The translations under genes were made by a program, and so were the position numbers. Under the pieces are notes generated by a model, which saw only the letters and a program-made list of their open reading frames with translations, searched no databases and was not told where the DNA came from. This document shows, piece by piece, positions 51,000 through 62,700 of a stretch of DNA of 64,000 bases. The first letter of the stretch is position 1, and each line of letters begins with the position of its first letter. This DNA is from Vibrio zhugei (GTDB lineage: Bacteria; Pseudomonadota; Gammaproteobacteria; Enterobacterales; Vibrionaceae), in contig NZ_CP033078.1 in the NCBI RefSeq assembly GCF_003716875.1, positions 186,001-250,000 on the forward strand, in the 5' to 3' direction.

Positions 51000-52055
51000 A
51001 TGCAATTTTATCTGAATACATCGCTAAAGCCGTATCACACGTTTGGGATTGATCAGACATGTCAGCAACTCGTGATTGTTGAATCTGTCGAGGACCTTAT
51101 GACTGTGTATCGTGATCCTCAATGGCAAGCTCTACCCAAATATATATTGGGGAAGGGGAGTAATGTGTTATTCACCTCGCCTTATCGTGGCATGGTGTTG
51201 GTTAATCGTATACAAGGGCTTGAGCAGCGTGAGGATGACTCGTATCACTACTTGCATGTCTCTGCTGGGCAAGACTGGCCAGAGCTCGTAGAGTGGACGG
51301 TGGCGCAGAATATTGCGGGCTTAGAAAACCTCGCTTTAATCCCCGGATGCACCGGGTCGGCTCCGATTCAAAATATCGGCGCTTATGGCGTCGAGTTGAA
51401 AGACGTCTGTGAGTATGTGGATTATCTATGCTTGTCAACGTATACCATTCAGCGTTTGACAAACAGTGAGTGCCAGTTCGGCTATCGTGACTCCATTTTT
51501 AAACAAGCATTGTATGGAAAAGCCATTATCGTTGCCGTTGGTTTCAAGTTGGAGAAGCAGTGGCAACCTAAGATTCAGTATGGGCCATTGAAAGCATTAG
51601 GGCAGCACGCCACATGCCACGATGTGTTTAACGCAGTATGTCAGATCCGCCGTGACAAGTTACCTAACCCTAGCGAACAGGGCAATGCTGGGAGCTTTTT
51701 TAAAAATCCGGTGGTGGACACCGAGCAGTTCACTCAGCTTCAGCATTCATACCCTGATATTGTCGGCTACCCAGTGGCAGGCGGCATGAAATTAGCCGCG
51801 GGCTGGTTGGTTGAGCATGCGGGTCTAAAAGGGGCATGTGAGGGCGGCGCTCAGGTACACCCAAAACAAGCGCTGGTCATTGTCAATCAACAAGGACAAG
51901 CCACTGCACAAGATATCGTGAGACTGGCAGCGAAGGTGCGGGCCGTTGTAAAGCAAACGTATGGTGTGACATTAGAGCATGAAGTTCGTTTTATGGGATC
52001 ACACAGTGAGATCAGTCTTGATCAAGCAATAGAGACAAATAATGAAAGATCATAG
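51000..52055 (+). CDS. murB: UDP-N-acetylenolpyruvoylglucosamine reductase
   Basis: A 351-residue FAD enzyme that makes UDP-MurNAc for peptidoglycan. Motifs: YILGKGSNVLF (FAD), LALIPGCTGSAPIQNIGAYGVE, YRDSIFK, the GNAGSFFKNP segment with the catalytic Ser, and EVRFMG at the C-terminus. Type I MurB length. It overlaps birA by 14 nt, the conserved murB-birA pair. Confidence 0.97.
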   Translation: MQFYLNTSLKPYHTFGIDQTCQQLVIVESVEDLMTVYRDPQWQALPKYILGKGSNVLFTSPYRGMVLVNRIQGLEQREDDSYHYLHVSAGQDWPELVEWTVAQNIAGLENLALIPGCTGSAPIQNIGAYGVELKDVCEYVDYLCLSTYTIQRLTNSECQFGYRDSIFKQALYGKAIIVAVGFKLEKQWQPKIQYGPLKALGQHATCHDVFNAVCQIRRDKLPNPSEQGNAGSFFKNPVVDTEQFTQLQHSYPDIVGYPVAGGMKLAAGWLVEHAGLKGACEGGAQVHPKQALVIVNQQGQATAQDIVRLAAKVRAVVKQTYGVTLEHEVRFMGSHSEISLDQAIETNNERS

Positions 52056-53007
52056 TGCGAAGTTAACAGTATTGAAAATATTATCCGATGGCTCATTTCA
52101 TTCAGGAGAGTCATTGGGCAGTGTGTTAGGCATCTCAAGAGCGGCGGTAAGTAAACACATTAAAGGGATTCAGCTGTGGGGCGTGGATATTTTTCGCGTG
52201 CAAGGTAAAGGCTACCAGCTTGCTCAGCCGCTGTGCATGCTCGATGTCGAACGTATCCAGCAAGAGGTGACGAATCCGGTTGAATTGCACCCGATTATTG
52301 ATTCAACCAACCAATACTTACTGGACCGCACAGAATCCCTCGAATCCGGAACCGTGTGCTTGGCTGAGTACCAAGCGCAAGGAAGAGGTCGGCGAGGGCG
52401 TAAATGGGTGTCTCCATTTGGCGCGAACCTTTACTTATCGATGTATTGGCGCTTAGATGCTGGCATGGCGGCGGCCATGGGGTTGAGCTTGGTGGTTGGC
52501 GTGGCCATTGTTGAAGCGCTAGAAGGATTGGGCATTGAGGGAGTGAAGCTTAAGTGGCCCAACGATGTCTATTATCAGGATAAAAAACTCGCGGGTATCT
52601 TAGTTGAAATGTCTGGTCAAGCAGGGGGCGCTGCAAACATCGTTGCTGGTATGGGAATGAATATTGCCATGAAGGATCGTGATTCGGAAGTCGATCAGCC
52701 GTGGGTGACATTGAATGAGGTTATGGCAGACGATCATATAATTGACCGTAATCAGTTATCGATTGCGTTTATTCATGCTTGGCAGCAAGCGCTACGTAAT
52801 TATGAGCAGGTGGGAATGCAAGGCTTTGTCAAACGCTGGAATAGCGTGGATAATTTTATTAACCGCCCTGTCAAACTGATTATGGGGCAAAAAACCGTCA
52901 CAGGCATCTCAAGGGGCATTGATGACCATGGCGGCATCGTCTTAGAAACCAACCAAGGTATGGAAACGTATATTGGTGGTGAGATTTCTCTAAGAAATAA
53001 TGAATGA
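52042..53007 (+). CDS. birA: Biotin-protein ligase / biotin repressor
   Basis: A 321-residue bifunctional protein that biotinylates AccB and represses bio genes. N-terminal winged HTH (GESLGSVLGISRAAVSKHIKGIQ), catalytic core with the biotinyl-5'-AMP loop GRGRRGRKWVSPFGANLYLS, KWPNDVYYQDKKLAGIL, and the SH3-like C-terminal domain. Overlaps murB by 14 nt. Confidence 0.97.
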   Translation: MKDHSAKLTVLKILSDGSFHSGESLGSVLGISRAAVSKHIKGIQLWGVDIFRVQGKGYQLAQPLCMLDVERIQQEVTNPVELHPIIDSTNQYLLDRTESLESGTVCLAEYQAQGRGRRGRKWVSPFGANLYLSMYWRLDAGMAAAMGLSLVVGVAIVEALEGLGIEGVKLKWPNDVYYQDKKLAGILVEMSGQAGGAANIVAGMGMNIAMKDRDSEVDQPWVTLNEVMADDHIIDRNQLSIAFIHAWQQALRNYEQVGMQGFVKRWNSVDNFINRPVKLIMGQKTVTGISRGIDDHGGIVLETNQGMETYIGGEISLRNNE

Positions 53008-53010
53008 TCG

Positions 53011-53052
53011 CTTCTCAATACAAAGAGGCCACTGCCTCTTTGTATTGAGAAG
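53011..53052. terminator. Strong hairpin between convergent birA and coaA
   Basis: CTTCTCAATACAAAGAGGC (53011-53029), loop CACT, and its exact complement (53034-53052): a perfect 19-bp stem starting 4 bp after the birA stop. No U tract on either side, so it may be an RNA-stability structure as well as a transcription roadblock. Confidence 0.75.
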
Positions 53053-53064
53053 AAAAGTGGTTTG

Positions 53065-53988
53065 TTATTTACGCAGCAGAATTTCTTTTACAGTATGGTT
53101 GTCGGTCTTACTCAAAATAAGATGGGCGCGATTTTTGGTGGGGAGAATATTTTGCTCAAGATTTTTTCCGTTGATCGTCGCCCAAATTGTTCGTGCTTTC
53201 TCTTCGGCAGCGATGGTTGATAACTCTTTGTAATGACTGAAATAAGAGCCGGGTTTTTTGAATGCGCCATAGCGAAACTTCATAAAACGTTCCACATACC
53301 AATTTTCTATGAGCGAGCTATCCGCATCCACGTAAATCGAAAAATCAAGAAAATCAGAAATGAAAACCGTATGGGGCGCATGGGGGTAATCCATGCCGCT
53401 TTGTAAGACATTTAGCCCTTCAATGATCAGTACATCAGGTCGATCGACCACTTTTTGCTCATCAGTAATGTCGTAGGTAATGTGCGAATACACAGGGGCG
53501 ACGACATGTGGTTCACCCGCTTTGACATCCGAGACAAATTGCACCAAACGTTTAATGTCATAAGATTCAGGGAAGCCCTTCTTATGCATGATGTTCTTTT
53601 GCTGGAGTACCGCGTTAGGGTATAAAAACCCATCGGTAGTGATGAGCTCAACTTTTGGGTGATTTCCCCAACGCGCCAGTAGAGCACGGAGTAGGCGAGC
53701 GGTGGTACTTTTTCCCACTGCCACACTTCCCGCAATACCGATAATAAAAGGGGGAGCTTGTTCTTTATTATTGAGGAATTCTTCAAGAACTGAATTGCGA
53801 CTTTGTCTCGCGGCCACATATAAGTTCAATAGTCGCGCGAGAGGAAGGTAGATTTCAGCTACTTCTTTCATCGTCAACTCTTCGTTGATGCCTTGCAGTT
53901 CTTTTAGATCGTCTTCAGATAATGTCATTGGTACGGCATTACGCAGGTTTGCCCACGTTGTACGATCAAAAGATAAATATGGACTCAT
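53065..53988 (-). CDS. coaA: Pantothenate kinase, type I
   Basis: A 307-residue P-loop kinase for the first, feedback-controlled step of CoA synthesis. Motifs: Walker [18 protein letters not shown] near 100, [20 protein letters not shown], and [23 protein letters not shown]. Length near E. coli CoaA (316). Next to birA-murB as in other gammaproteobacteria, linking CoA and biotin supply near tuf. Confidence 0.97.
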   Translation of the reverse strand: MSPYLSFDRTTWANLRNAVPMTLSEDDLKELQGINEELTMKEVAEIYLPLARLLNLYVAARQSRNSVLEEFLNNKEQAPPFIIGIAGSVAVGKSTTARLLRALLARWGNHPKVELITTDGFLYPNAVLQQKNIMHKKGFPESYDIKRLVQFVSDVKAGEPHVVAPVYSHITYDITDEQKVVDRPDVLIIEGLNVLQSGMDYPHAPHTVFISDFLDFSIYVDADSSLIENWYVERFMKFRYGAFKKPGSYFSHYKELSTIAAEEKARTIWATINGKNLEQNILPTKNRAHLILSKTDNHTVKEILLRK

Positions 53989-54194
53989 ATTTCTCTCGAC
54001 AATTCAGCTAATGAGAGAAAGGAACATACAACAAGCAAGATAGAATGCAAAACAGATTCTTAAACATATTTCATATTCGTGTAAGAATTGATGAAAAATT
54101 CATCTAATACACCAAATTTCTTCGATAAATTTGGCTTTTTTTTAAATAGGGGTTGCAAGCCTTCAGATCATTCAATAGAATTCGCCCCACTTAT

Positions 54195-54270
<76 letters not shown>

Positions 54271-54305
54271 TTTCTTCCAAGTAGTAGGAATGGATATAAA
54301 AATTT

Positions 54306-54390
<85 letters not shown>

Positions 54391-54427
54391 TATTTATTGG
54401 GAAATAGCAGTAAAAGAGTTACGTGTT

Positions 54428-54502
<75 letters not shown>

Positions 54503-54515
54503 ACCATTTTAGTGT

Positions 54516-54591
<76 letters not shown>

Positions 54592-54699
54592 GCTCTGAGC
54601 AATTTATTTCCTTTTAATATATACTTATCTACCGATAAATAATTGGTTGCGTGGTCATCACACAAGAGCCACCTAAATCCGTACCTAGAGGGACAACTC

Positions 54700-55884
54700 A
54701 TGTCTAAAGAAAAATTTGAACGTACGAAACCGCACGTAAACGTTGGTACTATCGGCCACGTTGACCACGGTAAAACAACGCTAACAGCTGCTATCTGTAC
54801 TGTACTTGCTAAAACTTACGGCGGTGCAGCACGTGACTTCGCGTCAATCGATAACGCTCCTGAAGAACGTGATCGTGGTATCACAATCGCGACTTCACAC
54901 GTAGAGTACGATACTCCAAGCCGTCACTACGCACACGTTGACTGTCCAGGACACGCGGATTATGTGAAAAACATGATCACAGGTGCTGCACAGATGGACG
55001 GTGGTATTCTTGTAGTAGCAGCGACAGATGGCCCAATGCCACAAACTCGTGAGCACATCCTACTAGGCCGTCAGGTTGGTATTCCTTACATCATCGTATT
55101 CATGAACAAATGTGACATGGTTGATGATGAAGAGCTACTAGAACTTGTAGAGATGGAAGTACGTGAACTTCTATCAGAATACGATTTCCCAGGCGATGAC
55201 CTACCAGTAATTCAAGGTTCAGCACTAGGTGCATTGAACGGCGAAGCACAGTGGGAAGAGAAAATTGTTGAACTAGCACAAGCGCTAGACGACTACATTC
55301 CAGAGCCAGAGCGTGCAGTAGACCAACCATTCCTAATGCCGATTGAAGACGTATTCTCAATCCAAGGTCGTGGTACAGTAGTAACAGGTCGTGTTGAACG
55401 TGGTATCTTGAAAGTTGGCGATGAAGTACAAATCGTTGGTATGAAAGACACAACATCAACAACATGTACAGGTGTAGAGATGTTCCGTAAACTGCTTGAC
55501 GAAGGTCGTGCAGGTGAGAACGTTGGTGCACTACTACGTGGTACAAAACGTGACGAAGTAGAGCGTGGTCAAGTACTAGCAGCGCCTGGTTCAATCACCC
55601 CGCATACTAAGTTCGAATCAGAAGTATACGTATTGTCAAAAGATGAAGGTGGTCGTCACACACCATTCTTCAAAGGCTACCGTCCACAGTTCTACTTCCG
55701 TACAACTGACGTAACTGGTGACATCCAGCTACCAGCAGGCGTAGAAATGGTAATGCCAGGCGATAACGTGAAAATGACTGTAGAGCTAATCGCACCAATC
55801 GCAATGGACGAAGGTCTACGTTTCGCGATTCGTGAAGGTGGCCGTACAGTAGGTGCTGGTGTTGTTGCTAAAATTGAAGCTTAA
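54700..55884 (+). CDS. tuf: Elongation factor Tu
   Basis: A 394-residue GTPase that carries aminoacyl-tRNA to the ribosome. G motifs: [13 protein letters not shown], the switch region [20 protein letters not shown]; then domains II and III ending [11 protein letters not shown]. The frame extends to 54643, but the family start [12 protein letters not shown] at 54700 has GAGGGACAACTC upstream. Codon use is extremely biased (CTA/CGT/GTA), as for highly expressed genes. Position after Thr-Tyr-Gly-Thr tRNAs corresponds to tufB. Confidence 0.98.
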   Translation: MSKEKFERTKPHVNVGTIGHVDHGKTTLTAAICTVLAKTYGGAARDFASIDNAPEERDRGITIATSHVEYDTPSRHYAHVDCPGHADYVKNMITGAAQMDGGILVVAATDGPMPQTREHILLGRQVGIPYIIVFMNKCDMVDDEELLELVEMEVRELLSEYDFPGDDLPVIQGSALGALNGEAQWEEKIVELAQALDDYIPEPERAVDQPFLMPIEDVFSIQGRGTVVTGRVERGILKVGDEVQIVGMKDTTSTTCTGVEMFRKLLDEGRAGENVGALLRGTKRDEVERGQVLAAPGSITPHTKFESEVYVLSKDEGGRHTPFFKGYRPQFYFRTTDVTGDIQLPAGVEMVMPGDNVKMTVELIAPIAMDEGLRFAIREGGRTVGAGVVAKIEA

Positions 55885-55914
55885 TTTGCTTTAATTATTT
55901 GACGAAACACTAGC

Positions 55915-55942
55915 AAAAAGGGCATCATTTGATGCCCTTTTT
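55915..55942 (+). terminator. tuf terminator
   Basis: AAAAAGGGCATC (55915-55926), loop ATTT, GATGCCCTTTTT (55931-55942): perfect 12-bp stem with U tract. Confidence 0.95.
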
Positions 55943-56115
55943 AAGTGCTGTTGTTTTATTTGCTTGTATTTTAACCGATTGCAAGCATGATGCTGAGTGT
56001 TGAGAGCATTTCTTAACCCAAAGTGTTATATTCAACACCCAGTATTTAAAAAGGATTCGCCCTGCAGCAGCGGGGTTATAGTCGTTTAAAGTAAAGACTT
56101 GTGACAGGTTGGTTT

Positions 56116-56496
56116 ATGAAAGCAAAAAATGCTGAAACTCCTGATAGCTCAAGTGCCGTAGAGTTCATTAAGTGGCTTATCACTTTTGCTCTGCTAGCTG
56201 CCGCTGTTGTGGGTAATCACGTATACGATGATATGTCTGTTGTCATCCGTGCTGCGGGCGTTATCGTGTTAATTGCTGGCGCGCTAGGCGTCGCCGCATT
56301 GACAACGAAAGGTAAGGCCACGATTGATTTTGCACGTGAGTCTCGCATGGAAATTCGTAAAGTTGTTTGGCCTACTCGTCAAGAAGCGACACAAACTACA
56401 CTCATCGTTCTCGCGGTTTGTGTAGTGATGGCGTTAATCTTGTGGGGTGTAGATGGAATTATGGTCCGTCTTATTGCCTTTGCGACTGGAATTTAA
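56116..56496 (+). CDS. secE: Preprotein translocase subunit SecE
   Basis: A 126-residue SecE with three membrane helices (about 16-35, 43-63, 95-118), the E. coli-type long form. The conserved C-terminal region is visible: EIRKVVWPTRQEATQTTLIVLA. The frame begins at 56101, but ATG 56116 (MKAKNAETPD) is taken as start. Cotranscribed with nusG 17 bp downstream. Confidence 0.95.
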   Translation: MKAKNAETPDSSSAVEFIKWLITFALLAAAVVGNHVYDDMSVVIRAAGVIVLIAGALGVAALTTKGKATIDFARESRMEIRKVVWPTRQEATQTTLIVLAVCVVMALILWGVDGIMVRLIAFATGI

Positions 56497-56513
56497 TTAG
56501 AGAGGGTAAATAG

Positions 56514-57062
56514 ATGAGTGAAGCTCCAAAAAAACGTTGGTATGTCGTTCAAGCCTTCTCGGGATTTGAAGGTCGTGTCGCACAATCACTACGTGAATAT
56601 ATAAAAATGCACAGTATGGAAGATCACTTCGGTGAAGTTCTCGTCCCTACTGAAGAAGTCGTAGAGATGCGTGCTGGCCAGCGCCGCAAAAGTGAGCGCA
56701 AATTCTTCCCAGGCTACGTGCTAGTACAAATGGTCATGAATGATGAATCATGGCACCTTGTACGCAGCGTACCTCGTGTAATGGGCTTTATTGGCGGTAC
56801 TTCAGATCGTCCTGCACCTATCACAGATAAAGAAGCAGACGCGATTCTGAATCGTTTAGAAAAAGCAAGTGAAGCTCCACGTCCTAAGACAATGTTCGAG
56901 GCGGGAGAAGTGGTTCGTGTTAACGATGGCCCATTTGCTGACTTTAACGGTACGGTTGAAGAAGTCGACTATGAGAAAAGTCGCCTGAAAGTGTCAGTAT
57001 CGATCTTTGGTCGTGCGACACCTGTGGAACTGGAATTTGGTCAAGTCGAAAAACTTGATTAA
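56514..57062 (+). CDS. nusG: Transcription termination/antitermination protein NusG
   Basis: A 182-residue factor that binds RNA polymerase and couples to Rho or ribosomes. NGN domain [21 protein letters not shown]..., and the KOW domain [21 protein letters not shown] with the C-terminal F-GR-TPVEL. AGAGAGGG precedes the start. secE-nusG operon. Confidence 0.98.
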   Translation: MSEAPKKRWYVVQAFSGFEGRVAQSLREYIKMHSMEDHFGEVLVPTEEVVEMRAGQRRKSERKFFPGYVLVQMVMNDESWHLVRSVPRVMGFIGGTSDRPAPITDKEADAILNRLEKASEAPRPKTMFEAGEVVRVNDGPFADFNGTVEEVDYEKSRLKVSVSIFGRATPVELEFGQVEKLD

Positions 57063-57079
57063 AAAAACAGCTTTTAACC

Positions 57080-57108
57080 TTGTGAAATGTGCGAAATCTG
57101 ATTATAAT
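57080..57108 (+). promoter_or_regulatory. rplKA promoter
   Basis: TTGTGA (57080-57085), 17-bp spacer, TATAAT (57103-57108), ~85 bp before rplK. The transcript leader should include the L1-binding autoregulatory site. Confidence 0.8.
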
Positions 57109-57193
57109 TTCGCGCCTTTTATAAGGTCTTTGTTGAAAAAAGTACGGGGAGCTGAAGTATTTCAGCGCTAGAACCCATTAATTAGGAAATATC

Positions 57194-57622
57194 ATGGCTA
57201 AGAAAGTTGAAGCTTATATCAAGCTGCAAGTTGCAGCTGGTATGGCAAACCCAAGTCCACCGGTTGGTCCTGCTCTAGGTCAACGTGGTGTGAACATCAT
57301 GGAATTCTGTAAAGCGTTCAACGCAAAAACAGAATCTGTGGAAAAAGGTCTACCTATCCCAGTAGTTATTACTGTATACAGCGATCGTTCTTTCACGTTC
57401 GTAACTAAGACTCCACCAGCTGCCGTTCTTCTTAAGAAAGCAGCAGGCGTTAAGTCTGGTTCAGGTCGTCCTAACACTGATAAAGTGGGTACAATCACTG
57501 ATGCTCAACTCCAAGAAATCGCAGAAACTAAAGCTGCTGATATGACTGGTGCTGATATCGAAGCTATGAAACGCTCAATTGCGGGTACTGCTCGTTCAAT
57601 GGGCCTAGTGGTTGAGGGTTAA
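57194..57622 (+). CDS. rplK: 50S ribosomal protein L11
   Basis: A 142-residue protein of the GTPase-associated centre, substrate of PrmA. Starts [29 protein letters not shown] and has [14 protein letters not shown]. Full length; 5 bp before rplA. Confidence 0.98.
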   Translation: MAKKVEAYIKLQVAAGMANPSPPVGPALGQRGVNIMEFCKAFNAKTESVEKGLPIPVVITVYSDRSFTFVTKTPPAAVLLKKAAGVKSGSGRPNTDKVGTITDAQLQEIAETKAADMTGADIEAMKRSIAGTARSMGLVVEG

Positions 57623-57627
57623 GAACA

Positions 57628-58329
57628 ATGGCAAAACTAACTAAACGCATGCGTAATATCCGCGACAAAGTGGATGTAACTAAAGATTACGAATTCAACG
57701 AAGCCGTTGCTCTTCTTAAAGAACTTGCAACAGCTAAGTTTGTAGAATCTGTTGACGTTGCTGTTAACCTAGGCATCGATGCACGTAAATCAGACCAAAA
57801 CGTTCGTGGCGCAACTGTGCTACCACACGGTACTGGTCGTGACATCCGTGTTGCTGTATTCACTCAAGGTGCAAACGCTGAAGCTGCGAAAGAAGCTGGC
57901 GCGGACCTAGTGGGTATGGAAGATCTTGCTGAACAAGTTAAGAAAGGCGAAATGAACTTCGACGTTGTTGTTGCTTCTCCAGATGCAATGCGCGTTGTCG
58001 GTCAACTTGGTACCATTCTTGGTCCACGTGGCCTGATGCCAAACCCTAAAGTGGGTACTGTAACTCCTAACGTTGCTGAAGCGGTTAAGAACGCGAAAGC
58101 AGGTCAGGTTCGTTACCGTAACGACAAGAACGGCATCGTTCATACCACTATCGGTAAAGTGTCTTTCGGCGAAGAACAACTAAAAGAGAACCTAGAGTCT
58201 CTTATCGTTGCTCTGAAAAAAGCGAAACCATCATCAGCTAAAGGTGTTTACATTAAGAAAGTAACCATCTCTACTACGATGGGTGCTGGCGTTGCAGTTG
58301 ATCAAGGTACACTTGTTACTGTTGCGTAA
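57628..58329 (+). CDS. rplA: 50S ribosomal protein L1
   Basis: A 233-residue L1 stalk protein and translational repressor of rplKA. Conserved features: [27 protein letters not shown], and [17 protein letters not shown]. Normal length. Confidence 0.98.
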   Translation: MAKLTKRMRNIRDKVDVTKDYEFNEAVALLKELATAKFVESVDVAVNLGIDARKSDQNVRGATVLPHGTGRDIRVAVFTQGANAEAAKEAGADLVGMEDLAEQVKKGEMNFDVVVASPDAMRVVGQLGTILGPRGLMPNPKVGTVTPNVAEAVKNAKAGQVRYRNDKNGIVHTTIGKVSFGEEQLKENLESLIVALKKAKPSSAKGVYIKKVTISTTMGAGVAVDQGTLVTVA

Positions 58330-58334
58330 TGCAT

Positions 58335-58362
58335 TTGCTTAGGCGCAAAATTAGTGTATAAT
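58335..58362 (+). promoter_or_regulatory. rplJL promoter
   Basis: TTGCTT (58335-58340), 16-bp spacer, TATAAT (58357-58362), just after rplA, followed by a GC-rich start region. Confidence 0.82.
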
Positions 58363-58369
58363 TCTGCGC

Positions 58370-58580
58370 CTAATATTTGTGGTTGGGGCTGTCCAGTTTT
58401 TGAACTGTGAAGCAGTCTCCGTCCAAGACCGTAGGCGTCATTTTATGACTTAATCGTTCCTACGTAGATGGTGCCCGAACTGACGAAAGCTCTATTTTAT
58501 ATCTTTCTTCTGGGAATGCACCGTATTTGCTCTCTCTGTCATTTTGGTAGAGAGTGGTGTAACGACAACCAGGAGTTAAT
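58370..58580 (+). promoter_or_regulatory. rplJ leader (L10-binding RNA region)
   Basis: About 210 nt of transcribed leader with several complementary segments, including CTCTCT...AGAGAG near 58530-58556, before the rplJ ribosome binding site CAGGAG. By position this is the ribosomal protein L10 leader where L10-(L7/L12) complex represses translation. Structure not verified by alignment. Confidence 0.65.
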
Positions 58581-58586
58581 CCAAAC

Positions 58587-59078
58587 ATGGCTTTAAATCT
58601 TCAAGACAAAAAAGCAATTGTTGCTGAAGTCAACGAAGCGGCCAGTGGTGCTCTTTCTGCAGTTGTTGCTGACTCTCGTGGTGTACAAGTTGCTGCGATG
58701 ACATCTCTACGTAAACAAGCTCGTGAAGAGGGTGTTTACCTAAAAGTTGTCCGTAACACACTTGCGCGTCGCGCAGTAGAAGGCACAGACTACGAATGTC
58801 TTACAGACCAATTCGTAGGTCCAACTTTGATCGGTTTCTCTAACGAACATCCAGGTGCAGCAGCACGTCTATTTAAAGACTTTGCTAAAGCTAACCCTGA
58901 ATTTGAGATCAAAGCTGCTGCATTTGAAGGCACGATTACTGACCCAGATGTACTTGCGAAACTACCAACTTACGACGAAGCAATCGCACGCTTGATGATG
59001 TGCATGAAAGAAGCTTCTGCTGGCAAATTGGTACGTACTTTCGCAGCTATTCGCGATCAAAAAGAACAAGCTGCTTAA
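58587..59078 (+). CDS. rplJ: 50S ribosomal protein L10
   Basis: A 163-residue P0-like stalk base protein that anchors L7/L12 dimers and represses its own operon. Starts [15 protein letters not shown]; has [31 protein letters not shown] and the C-terminal helix for L7/L12. Confidence 0.98.
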   Translation: MALNLQDKKAIVAEVNEAASGALSAVVADSRGVQVAAMTSLRKQAREEGVYLKVVRNTLARRAVEGTDYECLTDQFVGPTLIGFSNEHPGAAARLFKDFAKANPEFEIKAAAFEGTITDPDVLAKLPTYDEAIARLMMCMKEASAGKLVRTFAAIRDQKEQAA

Positions 59079-59141
59079 TAATTAAGCTTGCTTTTTCCCG
59101 ATTGCAAAATAAACTTATTGTTGACTTAAAAGAGAATTGTT

Positions 59142-59510
59142 ATGTCTATTACTAACGAACAAATCCTAGACGCAGTTGCAGAAATGTCTGTAATGCAAGT
59201 TGTTGAACTAATCGAAGCAATGGAAGAGAAATTCGGCGTTTCTGCTGCTGCTGCTGTTGTTTCTGGTGGTGCTGACGGCGGTGACGCTGCTGCAGAACAA
59301 ACTGAATTCGACGTAGTTCTAACTGCTGCTGGCGGTAACAAAGTATCTGTAATCAAAGCTGTTCGCGGTGCGACTGGCCTAGGTCTTAAAGAAGCTAAAG
59401 CTCTAGTTGACGGCGCTCCAGCGTCTGTTAAAGAAGGCGTTTCTAAAGACGAAGCAGAAACATTGAAAGCACAACTTGAAGAAGCTGGTGCGTCTGTTGA
59501 AGTTAAGTAA
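59142..59510 (+). CDS. rplL: 50S ribosomal protein L7/L12
   Basis: A 122-residue acidic stalk protein: N-terminal dimerisation helix, Ala/Gly-rich hinge (about 36-52) and the C-terminal factor-binding domain with [27 protein letters not shown]. Codons strongly biased. Confidence 0.98.
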   Translation: MSITNEQILDAVAEMSVMQVVELIEAMEEKFGVSAAAAVVSGGADGGDAAAEQTEFDVVLTAAGGNKVSVIKAVRGATGLGLKEAKALVDGAPASVKEGVSKDEAETLKAQLEEAGASVEVK

Positions 59511-59539
59511 TTCCTTAATTTCATAGCCGTAAGGCTATT

Positions 59540-59572
59540 GGCTGGTGGTTAATTAACCACCGGCCTTTTTGC
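59540..59572 (+). terminator. rplL-rpoB attenuator
   Basis: GGCTGGTGGTTAA pairs with TTAACCACCGGCC (59540-59565), followed by TTTTTG. A terminator in mid-operon matches the known attenuation point that sets rpoBC below ribosomal protein expression. The remaining ~180 bp to rpoB hold no gene. Confidence 0.88.
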
Positions 59573-59753
59573 GCTGTAGGGTATTGGTGTATTTTCCTGC
59601 TGTTTAGATGCCGGTATCCATGCAAAACACGATCTATTCTTTCGAAATAAGTCGTCACTACAATAAACAGCCAATAGTTACTGTCCCACCCCTTTGCGAT
59701 GATATTGTTTAGGCGGACAGTTTGGGTCACTTATCAGCGAGCTGAGGAACCCC

Positions 59754-62700
59754 ATGGTTTACTCTTATACCGAGAAAAAGCGCATCCGTAAGGACTTTGG
59801 TACGCGTCCACAAGTATTGGACGTTCCATACCTGCTATCGATCCAGCTCGATTCTTTCGAAAAGTTCATCGAACAGGATCCTGAAGGACAATACGGTCTT
59901 GAAGCCGCTTTTCGTTCTGTATTTCCAATTCAGAGCTATAACGGCAATTCAGAGCTGCAATACGTTAGCTACCGTCTTGGTGAGCCAGTATTTGATGTTA
60001 AAGAATGTCAAATCCGCGGCGTAACTTACTCAAAACCACTGCGTGTTAAACTGCGCCTAGTGATTTTTGATAAAGACGCGCCAGCAGGTACTGTCAAGGA
60101 TATTAAAGAACAAGAAGTCTACATGGGTGAAATTCCACTCATGACTGAAAATGGTACCTTCGTAATTAATGGTACTGAGAGGGTTATCGTATCCCAGCTG
60201 CACCGAAGCCCCGGCGTGTTCTTCGACAGCGATAAGGGTAAGACCCACTCATCAGGTAAGGTTCTTTATAATGCACGTGTAATCCCTTACCGTGGTTCAT
60301 GGTTGGATTTTGAATTCGACCCTAAAGACAACCTGTACGTACGTATTGACCGCCGTCGTAAGCTACCAGCGTCTATCATCTTACGCGCTCTAGGTAAGTC
60401 TACTGAAGAGATTTTGGGCCTATTCTTCGAGAAAATTAATTTCGAAGTGAAAGACCAAACGCTTTACATGGAACTTGTACCTGAACGTTTACGTGGTGAA
60501 ACCGCTTCTTTTGACATCGAATCTGATGGCAAAGTGTATGTAGAGCAAGGTCGTCGCGTTACAGCACGTCACATCCGTCAATTAGAAAAAGATGGTGTTC
60601 AGTTCATTGATGTACCTGTTGAGTACATTGTGGGCAAAGTATCGTCGAAAGATTACATTGACGAAGCAACGGGTGAAGTTATCGTTGCCGCGAACCAAGA
60701 GTTAACTCTTGAGTCGTTAGCTAACTTGTCACAAGCAGGTTACAAAAAACTGGAAGTTCTCTTTACGAACGACTTAGATCACGGTCCATTCATGTCTGAC
60801 ACATTGCGTGTCGACAGCACAACAGACCGTATCTCGGCGCTGGTAGAAATCTACCGCATGATGCGCCCTGGCGAGCCGCCAACAAAAGAAGCGGCAGAAG
60901 CCTTATTCGAAAGTCTGTTCTTCTCTGAAGAACGTTATGACTTATCGGTTGTCGGTCGTATGAAGTTTAATAGCTCAATCGGTCGTGAAGACGCGGGTGA
61001 GCAAGGCACTCTTGACGAAACTGATATCGTCGAAGTGATGAAAAAACTCATTTCTATCCGTAACGGGATCGGTGAGGTGGACGATATCGACCACCTAGGT
61101 AACCGTCGTATCCGTAGCGTGGGCGAAATGGCAGAAAACCAATTCCGTGTTGGTCTAGTACGTGTTGAACGCGCCGTGAAAGAGCGTCTAAGTTTAGGCG
61201 ATCTTGATAACGTGATGCCACAAGACTTGATCAATGCGAAACCAATTTCTGCAGCGGTTAAAGAGTTCTTTGGCTCTTCACAGCTTTCTCAGTTTATGGA
61301 CCAAAACAACCCGTTATCAGAAGTGACGCACAAACGTCGTATTTCTGCTTTGGGTCCAGGTGGTCTTACTCGTGAGCGTGCTGGCTTTGAAGTTCGAGAC
61401 GTACACGTAACGCACTATGGTCGTTTGTGTCCAATCGAAACGCCGGAAGGTCCAAACATCGGTTTGATCAACTCACTCTCTGCTTTTGCACGTTGTAACG
61501 AGTATGGTTTCCTAGAAACTCCGTACCGTCGTGTGATTGATGGTGTGGTTACTGAAGAAATTGACTATTTGTCAGCGATTCAGGAAGGTCAATTCGTTAT
61601 CGCTCAGGCGAACGCTCACTTGACAGAAGATCACACGTTTGCTGATGAACTGATCACAGCTCGTCAACGTGGTGAATCAGGTCTTCACCCGCGCGAACAT
61701 GTGAACTACATGGACGTTGCGACAAACCAAGTGGTTTCTGTTGCGGCATCGTTGATTCCGTTCCTAGAACACGATGATGCGAACCGTGCCTTGATGGGTG
61801 CGAACATGCAACGTCAGGCGGTTCCAACGATCGTTGCTGATAAGCCTCTTGTCGGTACGGGTATTGAGCGTAACGTTGCGGTTGACTCAGGCGTAACGGT
61901 TGTTGCTGCGCGTGGCGGTGTGATTCAGTCTGTAGACGCATCACGTATCGTAGTGAAAGTGAATGAAGAAGAGTTGATTCCTGGCGAAGCGGGTATCGAT
62001 ATCTACAGCTTGACAAAATACACACGTTCAAACCAGAACACGTGTATTAACCAACGTCCTTGTGTCATGCCAAATGAATTGGTTGCACGTGGCGATGTTC
62101 TAGCTGATGGTCCTTCAACCGACTTGGGTGAATTGGCGCTTGGTCAAAACATGCGTATCGCATTCATGCCTTGGAACGGTTACAACTTTGAGGATTCTAT
62201 CTTAGTTTCTGAAAACGTTGTGAAAGAAGACCGCTTTACCACAATCCATATTCAAGAGTTATCTTGTGTGGCGCGTGATACTAAGCTAGGTGCAGAAGAA
62301 GTCACCGCTGATATTCCGAATGTCGGTGAAGCGGCACTGTCCAAGCTAGATGAATCAGGCATTGTCTACATTGGTGCTGAAGTGAAGGGTGGTGACATCC
62401 TAGTGGGTAAAGTGACGCCGAAAGGTGAAACTCAGCTCACTCCGGAAGAGAAGCTATTGCGTGCTATCTTCGGTGAAAAAGCATCGGATGTGAAAGATAC
62501 ATCATTGCGTGTACCTAACTCAGTGGCTGGTACGGTTATCGATGTACAAGTCTTTACTCGCGATGGCGTAGAAAAAGACAAGCGTGCCCTTGAAATCGAA
62601 CAAATGCAGCTTAAAGAAGCGAAAAAAGACCTCACTGAAGAGTTCCAAATTCTTGAAGGTGGTCTATTAGCGCGAGTTCGTACTTTGCTAATCAATAGCG

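Noticed and set aside
55943..56115. Expected tRNA-Trp between tuf and secE
   Set aside because: Some gammaproteobacteria have it here; I searched by eye for a cloverleaf with CCA anticodon and found none.
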